Positions 55,277-63,146 of a DNA stretch of 64,000 nt are shown here, in pieces. The position numbers and the translations under genes are program-made. The DNA is taken from the NCBI GenBank assembly GCA_040219735.1, contig JAVJRX010000063.1; one strand, 5' to 3'. This DNA is from Coleofasciculus sp040219735 (GTDB lineage Bacteria; Cyanobacteriota; Cyanobacteriia; Cyanobacteriales; Coleofasciculaceae). The notes under the pieces are model-generated. The model ran no database searches and was not told where the DNA came from. It was given only the letters and a program-made list of their open reading frames with translations. Position 1 is the stretch's first letter; each line of letters starts with the position of its first letter.

Positions 55277-55589
55277 AAATGATACCCGCTATTCCTCTAC
55301 CTCTAATATTTTCTCAGCCGAAACGTGATAATGCTAAATTTTGACTAACGGGTCTAGTCCGCGATATCGCCCATCTCTCTCAACTTCACTTGAATCGGGA
55401 CAGGGTGAGAGAGGTTCCCCGATACTCTTGAGCCTAACTCATGACCGAACCGCACCTCGTCTATTTAGGGCTTGCTGAATACCGTTTTAATCTGTTTCAT
55501 AAATAATTTAAATCTATAAAACTGGATTGATATGTAAACATAATTAAAAAGCCGAGTAAATGAAGTTGATATAAGAAAGGAGACGACCG

Positions 55590-57317
55590 ATGGTAGCAGT
55601 AGCAGAGGGAATTCAGCGTCGGTTGACGATGCAGACGACCGAAATTGCCCCGGATACCACCGCAATCCGATCGCTAGATTGGGATCGCGATCGCTTTGAT
55701 ATAGAATTTGGTTTACAGAATGGCACGACGTACAACTCATTCCTGATTCGGGGTGAAAAAACGGCGTTGGTGGATACCTCCCATGAAAAGTTTCGCCAAC
55801 TCTATCTCGATACTCTGAAGGGATTAATTGACCCAGCTCGATTAGATTATCTAGTCGTCAGCCATACGGAACCCGATCACAGTGGCTTAGTCAAAGATAT
55901 TCTGGCACTTGCCCCAAATATTACAGTTGTGGGGTCGAAAGTGGCGATCCAATTTCTGGAAAATTGGGTCAATCAGCCGTTTCAATCGCAAATCGTCAAA
56001 AATGGTGATCGCATTGATTTGGGAAATGGACATATCCTCGAAGCCGTAATTGCTCCCAATCTCCATTGGCCCGATACGATTTTCACCTATGATACCAAAA
56101 CCCAGGTTTTGTTTACCTGTGATGCCTTTGGCATGCACTATTGTGATGATTACACGTTTGATGAAGACTTAGACCTACTCGAAGACGATTTTAAATATTA
56201 CTATGACTGTTTAATGGGTCCAAATGCCCGTTCTGTGCTATCCGCCCTGAAACGGATGGACAAGTTACCCGAAATTACCACCATTGCCACAGGTCATGGA
56301 CCCCTACTTTATCACAACCTGAGTGAACTCACGGGACGTTACCGTCGGTGGAGTGAGGAACAGGCAAAAGCAGACACGACTGTTGCTGTATTTTATATAT
56401 CCGATTACGGGTATAGCGATCGCCTCTCCCAAGCCATTGCCCATGGAATTACCAAAACCGGTGTGGCGGTGGATATGATGGACGTGCGATCGGCTGATCC
56501 GCAAGAGATTAAGGAATTGATGAGTATAGCGTCTGGGGTGGTGATGGGTACACCACCGACGACGGGAGAAGTCGCCTCTATCGCCCAAACTGCGATGGGT
56601 ACAATTTTGGGGGCGACGAATCCAAAGCAGTCTTTTGGTGTATTTGAATCGGGGGCTCTTGAGAGTGAATCAGCTTATCTGTTGGTGAATAAGTTTCGGG
56701 ATTTAGGACTAACGCCAGGGTTTGCGCCGATTTTAGTCAAAGATACGCCTAACGAACAGGTTTATCAGTTATGTGAAGAAGCGGGAACGGATTTAGGACA
56801 ATGGTTATCACGCGATCGCACGATTAAGCAAAGTAAGTCCCTGGATAGTGATTTGGATAAAGCCTTGGGGCGACTCAGCAGTGGATTGTATGTTATTACG
56901 GCTAAAAAGGGGAATATCAGCAGTGCGATGGTAGCGTCGTGGGTGACGCAAGCTTCATTCAAACCCCTGGGTATATCTGTGGCGGTGGCAAAGGATCGGG
57001 CGATCGAGTCGTTAATGTATGTTGGCGATCACTTTGTTCTCAATGTCCTAGAAGCTGGAAATTACCAGGGACTGATGAAGCATTTCCTCAAGCGCTTCCC
57101 CCCCGGTGCGAACCGTTTTGATGGGATTAAAACCTATTCTGCTAGCCATGGTTCTCCGATTTTAGCCGACGCCCTAGCCTATATGGAATGTGAAGTGAAA
57201 AGCCGCTTAGATTGTGGTGATCACTGGACGATTTATGCCACAGTTTCTACCGGTCGGGTTTCTCAGACGGATGGGATGACGGCGGTACACCATCGTAAGG
57301 TGGGGAATCATTATTAG
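55590..57317 (+). CDS. Diflavin flavodiiron protein (Flv family)
   Basis: A 575-residue three-domain flavodiiron protein. Metallo-beta-lactamase domain 30-255 with the full canonical diiron ligand set: SHTEPDHSGL (His92, Glu94, Asp96, His97), NLHWPDT (His159), TCDAFGMH (Asp178) and TGHGPLL (His236). Flavodoxin domain follows from about 265 (VAVFYISDYGYSDRLSQAIA), then the cyanobacteria-specific flavin reductase domain from about 425. The family reduces O2 to water with NAD(P)H or ferredoxin and protects photosystem I. Canonical ligands point to the Flv3/Flv4 side rather than Flv1/Flv2; no partner gene is adjacent. AAGGAG stands 7 nt ahead of the ATG. Confidence 0.95.
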   Translation: MVAVAEGIQRRLTMQTTEIAPDTTAIRSLDWDRDRFDIEFGLQNGTTYNSFLIRGEKTALVDTSHEKFRQLYLDTLKGLIDPARLDYLVVSHTEPDHSGLVKDILALAPNITVVGSKVAIQFLENWVNQPFQSQIVKNGDRIDLGNGHILEAVIAPNLHWPDTIFTYDTKTQVLFTCDAFGMHYCDDYTFDEDLDLLEDDFKYYYDCLMGPNARSVLSALKRMDKLPEITTIATGHGPLLYHNLSELTGRYRRWSEEQAKADTTVAVFYISDYGYSDRLSQAIAHGITKTGVAVDMMDVRSADPQEIKELMSIASGVVMGTPPTTGEVASIAQTAMGTILGATNPKQSFGVFESGALESESAYLLVNKFRDLGLTPGFAPILVKDTPNEQVYQLCEEAGTDLGQWLSRDRTIKQSKSLDSDLDKALGRLSSGLYVITAKKGNISSAMVASWVTQASFKPLGISVAVAKDRAIESLMYVGDHFVLNVLEAGNYQGLMKHFLKRFPPGANRFDGIKTYSASHGSPILADALAYMECEVKSRLDCGDHWTIYATVSTGRVSQTDGMTAVHHRKVGNHY

Positions 57318-57361
57318 TCATTTGCCATTTGTTTTTAACGAATTGGTGCGATCGTTGATCT

Positions 57362-57409
57362 CGTAGGGGCGCAAAACTTGCATCTGTCTAAAGGTGGAAC
57401 CCGCCCCTA
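57362..57409. repeat. GTAGGGGCG...CGCCCCTAC palindromic repeat
   Basis: Arms GTAGGGGCG (57362-57370) and CGCCCCTAC (57401-57409) are exact complements. It lies between the convergent flavodiiron and ccmK4 genes, so it may form a shared 3'-end hairpin. Confidence 0.75.
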
Positions 57410-57438
57410 CATAACACCCTACCAACTTCCCTATTTTC

Positions 57439-57798
57439 TTAACGTTGCAATCCGTTTCCTCGACCTTGGATTAATGGATTTTCAACTGCTTCTCGGTACT
57501 GCTCAACCTCTTCCGTATACGCAATCGGCAGAACACACTCCACATTTTCGTGAGGACGGGGAATAATCACCCACGATTCTAAGGTTGCACCATAGGTTTT
57601 TTCAACGGCGGCAATCCCCGCATCCATGGCAGTTTTTACCTCAGAAACATCGCCACGAATATTCAGATTAAAACGAGCGCTACCGACGCGGATATAGCCG
57701 ACTATCGTCACTCGACCCGCTTTCACCATGGCATCGGCTGCGGCTAATATACCGGGAAAGCCCTTGGTTTCAATTGACCCAACTGCTACTATTGACAT
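57439..57798 (-). CDS. ccmK4: Carboxysome shell hexamer protein CcmK4-type
   Basis: A 119-residue BMC-domain protein: AVGSIETKGFPGILAAADAM, VGYIRVGSARFNLNIRGDVS and WVIIPRPHENVECVLPI. The text is closest to CcmK4, with a C-terminal extension past the BMC fold (EQYREAVENPLIQGRGNG). The start at 57798 has AAGGAG 7 nt ahead; a TTG two codons upstream is also in frame. It lies 148 bp behind ccmK3 on the same strand. This satellite pair is usually away from the main ccm operon and tunes shell permeability. Confidence 0.92.
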   Translation of the reverse strand: MSIVAVGSIETKGFPGILAAADAMVKAGRVTIVGYIRVGSARFNLNIRGDVSEVKTAMDAGIAAVEKTYGATLESWVIIPRPHENVECVLPIAYTEEVEQYREAVENPLIQGRGNGLQR

Positions 57799-57946
57799 TG
57801 CCAATCTCCTTAATCAGTGAAATTATTAAATCAAAAACTTATTCTACGAATTATGGGTTTTTTTCAGGAAAATACTCTTTGTCTTTAGCATTTTTATCGC
57901 GAACCAGACCTAGAGCAACTGAAACTTTTACCCTTTCCTTAATCAG

Positions 57947-58258
57947 TTAAAATGTACGAAACTGTTCAACTTGACTGGTATATTCAATCGGTAGAACGGT
58001 GTCAACATTTTCGTGGGGATTAGGAATGATGTAGTAAGCAGTTATCTCGGCGCCATAGGTTTTCTCCACCGCTTCTAGACCCGCATCTACAGCTACCCTG
58101 ACCTCGGATATTTTGCCCCGAACGCTGACCATAAAGCGACCACTTTCATTGCGATCAAACTTCACCAGGGTAACAGCGCCAGCTTTGACCATCGCGTCTG
58201 CTGCGGCAAGTATCCCTGGAAACCCCAACGCTTCAATCGTCCCAACTGCTGCTGGCAT
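57947..58258 (-). CDS. ccmK3: Carboxysome shell protein CcmK3-type
   Basis: A 103-residue BMC protein beginning MPAAVGTIEALGFPGILAAA, with KFDRNESGRFMVSVRGKISE and YYIIPNPHENVDTVLPIEYT. The TIEALGFPG start and the NP-HENV ending match CcmK3 rather than K1/K2/K4. Known CcmK3 proteins do not assemble alone but form mixed hexamers with CcmK4. GGAGG stands ahead of the ATG at a long spacing. Confidence 0.92.
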   Translation of the reverse strand: MPAAVGTIEALGFPGILAAADAMVKAGAVTLVKFDRNESGRFMVSVRGKISEVRVAVDAGLEAVEKTYGAEITAYYIIPNPHENVDTVLPIEYTSQVEQFRTF

Positions 58259-58338
58259 GATTGCTCTGTTGCCTCCACCTCAAAAGACTATATCCAACTT
58301 ATTGTACGGGGCTTGATGACCCATTTGGGCGAAATTAG

Positions 58339-58366
58339 ATTATAGATTATTTTTTAGATGAAACAA
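58339..58366 (-). promoter_or_regulatory. Possible promoter of ccmK3-ccmK4
   Basis: On the minus strand TTGTTT (58361-58366) and TATAAT (58339-58344) are separated by 16 nt, about 80 nt ahead of the ccmK3 ATG. The -10 is consensus, the -35 is weak. Confidence 0.4.
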
Positions 58367-58387
58367 AACTTCATCAATTGAAATATT

Positions 58388-59968
58388 TTAATGGGTTGGA
58401 TTTCCAGAGGACGGTTTGGCGTTGACGGGTAACATGACTGTCACCGTTGTCCCTTTGCCCACCTGAGTCGCGATCGCAATCTTCCCCTGATGCAAATCTA
58501 CACAATTTTTAACAATAGACAGTCCCATTCCCGTGCCGGCAATTGTACTGACATTACTGGCACGGAAAAAGGGGGAAAATAATCGAGGTTGCTCCGATTC
58601 GGGAATACCAATCCCTTGGTCTTGAACTTGAATGATAATACTGTCATCCTCGTGGCGTAGAGACAAGGAAACCGTCGTGCCTTTGGCAGAATACTTAATC
58701 GCATTGCTGAGGAGATTGGTGACGATATGTCGCAGCATCTGCTTATCTAACTCCGCTTCACCAGACGAGAGTTGAGCGTCATAAGTCAAAGTATAGCGAT
58801 CGCCGACCATCAGTCGCTGTTCGTCTACCAATTGGAGACAAAAGTCTTCCACATTCAACGGTTCGGGATTAAACTGAAGTTCGCCAGCTTGGGCTTTATT
58901 AAACGTGAGAACCTCTTCCACAAGCTGAGCCATCTGCTTGACGCCCATTTGAATCCGGTCTAAATAAGTTTGTTGTTTCTCCTGTGATAACTGATCACTG
59001 TACCGTTTCAGGAGTTCTGTTGAGGTTAAAATTACTGCCAAGGGTGTGCGGTATTCGTGGGAAATCATTGCCACAATCCGAGATTTCAGTTCACTCAATT
59101 CCTGTTCAGCGATTAAGGCTTTGCGAATTTCGGCTTCGGCTTTTTGGCGTTCGGCGACTTCCGTTGCCAGTTTAACCCGTTCTAGTTCTAGGGCTTGGGC
59201 TTGACGGCGTTCGCTGATATCGCAAAATACTAAAACCGCACCCTTGATATCATCATCGTTGGGGCGCATTAAGGAAACATGATCTACGATTGGCGTCTTG
59301 GTTCCATCTCTGGCAATTAACAGGCGATTATGTCCTTGATTCAGGACAGGTTCACCCCGCAGCAGTAGCATCACTGGGTTTTCCACAACTGTATTCGTGG
59401 CTTCATTGAGAATTTGCACGACTTCAGTAATGGGTTTGCCCATCGCTTCAGTAGACAACCAGCCCGTTACGGTTTGGGCGATAGGATTCATATAAGTAAT
59501 GCCGCCCATTGCATCCGTTGCCACTACCGCATCATGGGTTGAGTCGAGAATCGTCGAGAGAAATTCCTCGCGTTCGATTAACTGCTGTTGGGTTTGATGC
59601 TTATAAAGCGCGATTTCGATAGTAATCCCTAAATCTCGTTGATTAAAGGGCTTGACAATATAGCCAAATGGCTCTGTCACTTTAGCACGCGCCAAGGTAG
59701 CCGCCTCGGAGTGAGCCGTCAGGTAGATGACGGGTATTTTAAATTGGCTGCGAATTTGATCGGCGGCTTCAATTCCATCCATTTCTCGGTGTTTGAGAAC
59801 AATATCCATCAACACCAGATCCGGATGAGTTTCAGCGACTTTAGCGAGGGCGGCTGTACCAGAATTGGCAATATCCACCACGTCGTAACTCAGTCGTTTG
59901 AGTTGACCAGCAATGGCTTGAGCAGTAATAATTTCATCTTCGACAACTAGAATCTTTGCCCTTGCCAC
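58388..59968 (-). CDS. Hybrid REC-PAS-histidine kinase
   Basis: A 526-residue soluble kinase. N-terminal receiver 1-125 with VVEDE and Asp55 (LVLMDIVLKHREMDG), a PAS domain about 130-255 (ILDSTHDAVVATDAMGGITY), a coiled coil, HisKA with His304 (AMISHEYRTPLAVIL) and HATPase_c with NLLSNAIKYSAKGTTV and IAGTGMGLSIVKNCVDLHQG. A receiver at the N-terminus suggests it is an intermediate in a phosphorelay. No membrane segment. Upstream lies the HPF terminator. Confidence 0.93.
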   Translation of the reverse strand: MARAKILVVEDEIITAQAIAGQLKRLSYDVVDIANSGTAALAKVAETHPDLVLMDIVLKHREMDGIEAADQIRSQFKIPVIYLTAHSEAATLARAKVTEPFGYIVKPFNQRDLGITIEIALYKHQTQQQLIEREEFLSTILDSTHDAVVATDAMGGITYMNPIAQTVTGWLSTEAMGKPITEVVQILNEATNTVVENPVMLLLRGEPVLNQGHNRLLIARDGTKTPIVDHVSLMRPNDDDIKGAVLVFCDISERRQAQALELERVKLATEVAERQKAEAEIRKALIAEQELSELKSRIVAMISHEYRTPLAVILTSTELLKRYSDQLSQEKQQTYLDRIQMGVKQMAQLVEEVLTFNKAQAGELQFNPEPLNVEDFCLQLVDEQRLMVGDRYTLTYDAQLSSGEAELDKQMLRHIVTNLLSNAIKYSAKGTTVSLSLRHEDDSIIIQVQDQGIGIPESEQPRLFSPFFRASNVSTIAGTGMGLSIVKNCVDLHQGKIAIATQVGKGTTVTVMLPVNAKPSSGNPTH

Positions 59969-59994
59969 ACCACTATTCCTCTATTTCAAAAGAA

Positions 59995-60017
59995 TCCCCC
60001 GTCTGTCACTCGGGGGA
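59995..60017 (-). terminator. Intrinsic terminator of the HPF gene
   Basis: TCCCCCG (59995-60001) and CGGGGGA (60011-60017) form a strong 7-bp stem with a 9-nt loop; on the minus strand TTCTTTTG follows. It lies 36 nt behind the HPF stop and 26 nt ahead of the kinase start. Confidence 0.65.
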
Positions 60018-60052
60018 GGATCAAGAGAGGACACCAAGTTTGATAACAGATG

Positions 60053-60700
60053 CTATGAAATTGTTGATGTATTGGTTACCACCTCAAGATCCTGGGCAGT
60101 CTTGCCATTTTTATTATTGGTATGACCATTGCCATTACGAGGCTGAAGCACACCATATCCGCCGTGATTTCGTTCATAGATGACGTTAATCTCATCGGTT
60201 TTCGCATTCCGGAACATATAGAAGTCGTGATCGACCAGTTGAAGCTGTTCCAAGGCTTCTTCAATGGTCATCGGCGGCATGGCGAAATATTTCATCCGCA
60301 CGACTTCTGTGGGCAGTTCGGGAGCGCGATCGCCAATTAAATCCTCAGCCACAGGTGCTTCATGAATAACAGCGGCTGTTTTCGGTTGTGCCTGTGTTTT
60401 CTTTTGCAGCTTTTCTTTGTATTTACGCAGTTGACGCTGAATCTTATCTGCCACCAGATCGATACTGGCATACAAGTCTTCGCTACTCTCCTGGGCACGA
60501 ATTACGGTTTTATTGGCATATATGGTAACTTCGGCAGTTTGCTTCGTGCTGATCCGAGGATTACGGGCAACAGAGAGATGCACGTCTACCTCAGTCGTCA
60601 TATTCTGAAAGTGATTGACCGCTTTTTCTATCTTTTGATTAACATATTCTCGAATTGCATCAGTGATTTCAATGTTCTTGCCCTGGATCACAAGCTTCAT
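60053..60700 (-). CDS. hpf: Long-form ribosome hibernation promoting factor (LrtA)
   Basis: About 215 residues from the ATG at 60700 (MKLVIQGKNIEITDAIREYV), with GGAG 8 nt ahead. N-terminal HPF/YfiA domain 1-105 (AVNHFQNMTTEVDVHLSVAR; EVTIYANKTVIRAQESSEDL), a variable linker, and the C-terminal dimerisation domain (VVRMKYFAMPPMTIEEALEQ, LVDHDFYMFRNAKTDEINVI, YERNHGGYGVLQP). The long form makes 100S ribosome dimers in stationary phase or darkness. The cyanobacterial orthologue is known as LrtA, light-repressed transcript. The frame is open 105 codons further upstream, but that part lacks family similarity and I treat it as leader. Confidence 0.96.
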   Translation of the reverse strand: MKLVIQGKNIEITDAIREYVNQKIEKAVNHFQNMTTEVDVHLSVARNPRISTKQTAEVTIYANKTVIRAQESSEDLYASIDLVADKIQRQLRKYKEKLQKKTQAQPKTAAVIHEAPVAEDLIGDRAPELPTEVVRMKYFAMPPMTIEEALEQLQLVDHDFYMFRNAKTDEINVIYERNHGGYGVLQPRNGNGHTNNKNGKTAQDLEVVTNTSTIS

Positions 60701-60999
60701 ACTGACTACTCCGTCCTGTAGTATTGTGTCGTAATAGAGCAGAGCTAGGGCTGGTCTTAGCTGCTCTTGGAGGATACTTCTATTGTAAGGCTGAGTGTGG
60801 ATAACTTCTGGATGTAAGCAGCAATACTTTACGTAAGTTTGTTCTCTGATATATTCCTTAACCAGGGAATAAGGTACAAATGGCACAAAATGGGGACAAG
60901 GAATGCCCAGACGTAGGATTCTACGTCTGGAACAGTCAAGCGGCGCGGGTTGAGTTACCTCTTCCCCAATAGAGGGAGATGAGGGAGTCAACGGAGGTG
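60701..60999 (-). promoter_or_regulatory. 5' leader/intergenic region of hpf (lrtA)
   Basis: About 300 nt without a gene between the GH13 gene and hpf. Long regulated leaders are known for lrtA mRNA of Synechococcus. It contains an inverted repeat CCAGACGTAG / CTACGTCTGG at 60907-60930, related to the GTAGAGACG palindromes and without a T-tract. Which part is transcribed cannot be told. Confidence 0.4.
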
Positions 61000-62469
61000 T
61001 TAACCCAAAATACAACCTGTCCGAGGCGGTAATTCTATCGCCAAATTGTTTTGATTCCAGGTGAAGCTGGCGTCGCCGTACAGGATTTGACGACGTGGTG
61101 ATAATTCTGGCGGCACCTCAACCTGAACTTGGGTGGTTGTCATTCCTGCATTGACGGCAATAATTAACTCATCTGCCTCAAGTTGGCGGGCGAAGATATA
61201 CGTCATTCCCTCGGCAAAGAGCACTTTATAGCTACCTGTACGCAGGGCGGGGTGATGATGACGTAGGGCAATAAGCTGACGGTGACAATCGAGAATCTCT
61301 TGATTCCATTGAGATTCTAAGGGAAAACCCCGTCGGGAGTCAGGATCTAATGCGCCGGGTAAACCGACTTCATCTCCATAGTAGATGCTGGGGGCGCCGA
61401 GAAAGGTAAACAGTAATAGGGTAGCTAGCTTAACGCTTTCGATCGCTTCGGCGGATGGATTTTTCTTCCCGCCACTGGCAATGGATAGCAGTCGGGCTGT
61501 ATCATGACTGGCTAGCAGGTTGAGTTGGGTGAGTTGAATTTCCCAGGGGTATAGCTGCAACAGATGCTCGATTTTAGCTGCATAACCCGGTGCATCTAGG
61601 GGAGGATAGGGTTCGTAAGAGGGTTGTTCTACGTATGCGTGAACCACGCGATCGCCTGCGGTAAAGGCGATGGTGGGTCCGGTGAATAGGTAGTTCATTA
61701 CCCCGTCAAATTGAGTCCCATCTAGCCACTGACTCGAGTCTACCCACACTTCGCCGACAATATAGGCATCTGGGTTAATGGCTTTGACGCGATCGCGAAA
61801 TTCTTGCCAAAATCCTGGCGCTTCAATCTCATACGCGACATCTAAGCGCCAACCATCGACGCCGAGTTTAATCCAATGTTCGGCAACCTGCATAATATAT
61901 TCCCGCACGTCGGGATTATCATGGTTGAATTCGGGTAACGCCCGATTGCCTTCCCAACCGACATAGTTAGCTGGTTTGCTGCCATCATAGGCTGATAGGG
62001 GCCAGCGTTCAATCTTGAACCAATCTAACCACGGCGAATAAGGACCATTTTCGAGAATGTCATGGAAGAAGAAGAAGCCGCGACTTGCATGATTAAATAC
62101 ACCATCCAGGACGACTTTCATCTCCCGCTGATGACATTTCTCTAAGAGTGTCATGAATGTACCATTCCCCCCTAATACTGGGTCGATCTGATAATAATCG
62201 TGAGTGTGGTAACGGTGGTTACTGGCGGATTGAAAGATGGGGGTAAAGTAAATGGCGTTAACGCCTAAATCTTGCAAATAATCGAGTTTTTCCATTACGC
62301 CCCACAGATCTCCGCCCTTATAACCTTGTAAGGTGGGCAGGGCATCCCAGGGTTCTAGGGGAAGTGTTTTAGCCACTTGCGAACGGGGTGGATGACCCTT
62401 GGCGAAGCGATCCGGGAATATTTGATAGAAGACGGCGTGCTTCACCCAATCTGGCGTCTGAATCTGCAT
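61000..62469 (-). CDS. GH13 alpha-amylase family enzyme (neopullulanase/cyclomaltodextrinase-like)
   Basis: A 489-residue glycoside hydrolase. Catalytic-barrel motifs: DGVFNHASRG, GWRLDVAYEI with nucleophile Asp210, IVGEVW with acid/base Glu240, and LLASHDTARLL with Asp323. Opening VKHAVFYQIFPDRFAKGHPP and LQGYKGGDLWGVMEKLDYLQ are typical of maltogenic amylase/neopullulanase-type GH13 enzymes, but without their N-terminal starch-binding domain. No signal peptide, so it is probably cytosolic and acts on glycogen-derived maltodextrins. Precise specificity is not decidable. Confidence 0.92.
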   Translation of the reverse strand: MQIQTPDWVKHAVFYQIFPDRFAKGHPPRSQVAKTLPLEPWDALPTLQGYKGGDLWGVMEKLDYLQDLGVNAIYFTPIFQSASNHRYHTHDYYQIDPVLGGNGTFMTLLEKCHQREMKVVLDGVFNHASRGFFFFHDILENGPYSPWLDWFKIERWPLSAYDGSKPANYVGWEGNRALPEFNHDNPDVREYIMQVAEHWIKLGVDGWRLDVAYEIEAPGFWQEFRDRVKAINPDAYIVGEVWVDSSQWLDGTQFDGVMNYLFTGPTIAFTAGDRVVHAYVEQPSYEPYPPLDAPGYAAKIEHLLQLYPWEIQLTQLNLLASHDTARLLSIASGGKKNPSAEAIESVKLATLLLFTFLGAPSIYYGDEVGLPGALDPDSRRGFPLESQWNQEILDCHRQLIALRHHHPALRTGSYKVLFAEGMTYIFARQLEADELIIAVNAGMTTTQVQVEVPPELSPRRQILYGDASFTWNQNNLAIELPPRTGCILG

Positions 62470-63146
62470 TGATAATGGTCTAGCTCTTCTCTACTAGAGT
62501 ACAAGTATGGCTCGCTAAATACGATTTATGTTATTGAAGTTAGTATTTTACCCGAAAACTGTCTTTAAGCCAAAGAAAAACTTATGTAACGAAATCCAAT
62601 GATTTCAATTGTGCCAATGATGAAACCGTTCAAGGAATACTGTCTGGATTTCTGGATTACTCACCTACCTAGTTCCTTATGGAGTGAATATTCATGGGCA
62701 GTATATCAGTCGCTCCCGACAACGATGATGGAATCTTGATAAAATGCATATTTAACTCGAATTTTTTGTCACCTGTCAAAAGTCGTATATTTTTAATTTC
62801 AAGAACGGCGTGAGAATCCCAATCCCCGTGAAAAAGATTGGGTTGCTCAGATGGCATCAGGGGTATAGAGTGAGATATATTAACCGATGAATTAAGCTGT
62901 CATGGCGTTAAAGTGAGGAGAAGTAGCGGGACGCTTGGTCACACTATATAGATTTCGTAATTCTTGACAATAAGATTTAAATGACGAACATTTATCGGTG
63001 ACTAGCTAACTTAGTGGCTAAACCCGCCCCTACAGTAGATAAAAACCTATACAAAATAACGAGCTAGACCCTCGCACTACAACCGTTCCCCGTTCCCTAT
63101 TCTCACCACAATACTTATTCAAAAGCCCCTAATTATTACTTATTAC
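62470..63146. other. Intergenic stretch without a supported gene
   Basis: 677 bp. A 62-codon minus-strand frame (62669-62857, MPSEQPNLFHGDWDSHAVLE...) has no recognisable family. A half copy TAAACCCGCCCCTACAG lies at 63019-63035, and AATACTTATTCAAAAGCCCC at about 63111 resembles the sequence at the wecB end. It reads as decayed repeat-rich DNA. Confidence 0.4.

Noticed and set aside
60907..60930. Inverted repeat as terminator of the GH13 gene
   Set aside because: No T-tract follows on the minus strand; it fits the dispersed GTAGAGACG-type palindromes better.
60701..61015. Translation of the hpf gene from 61015
   Set aside because: The 105 extra codons lack HPF similarity, overlap the neighbouring GH13 gene end, and a good ribosome site precedes the ATG at 60700.
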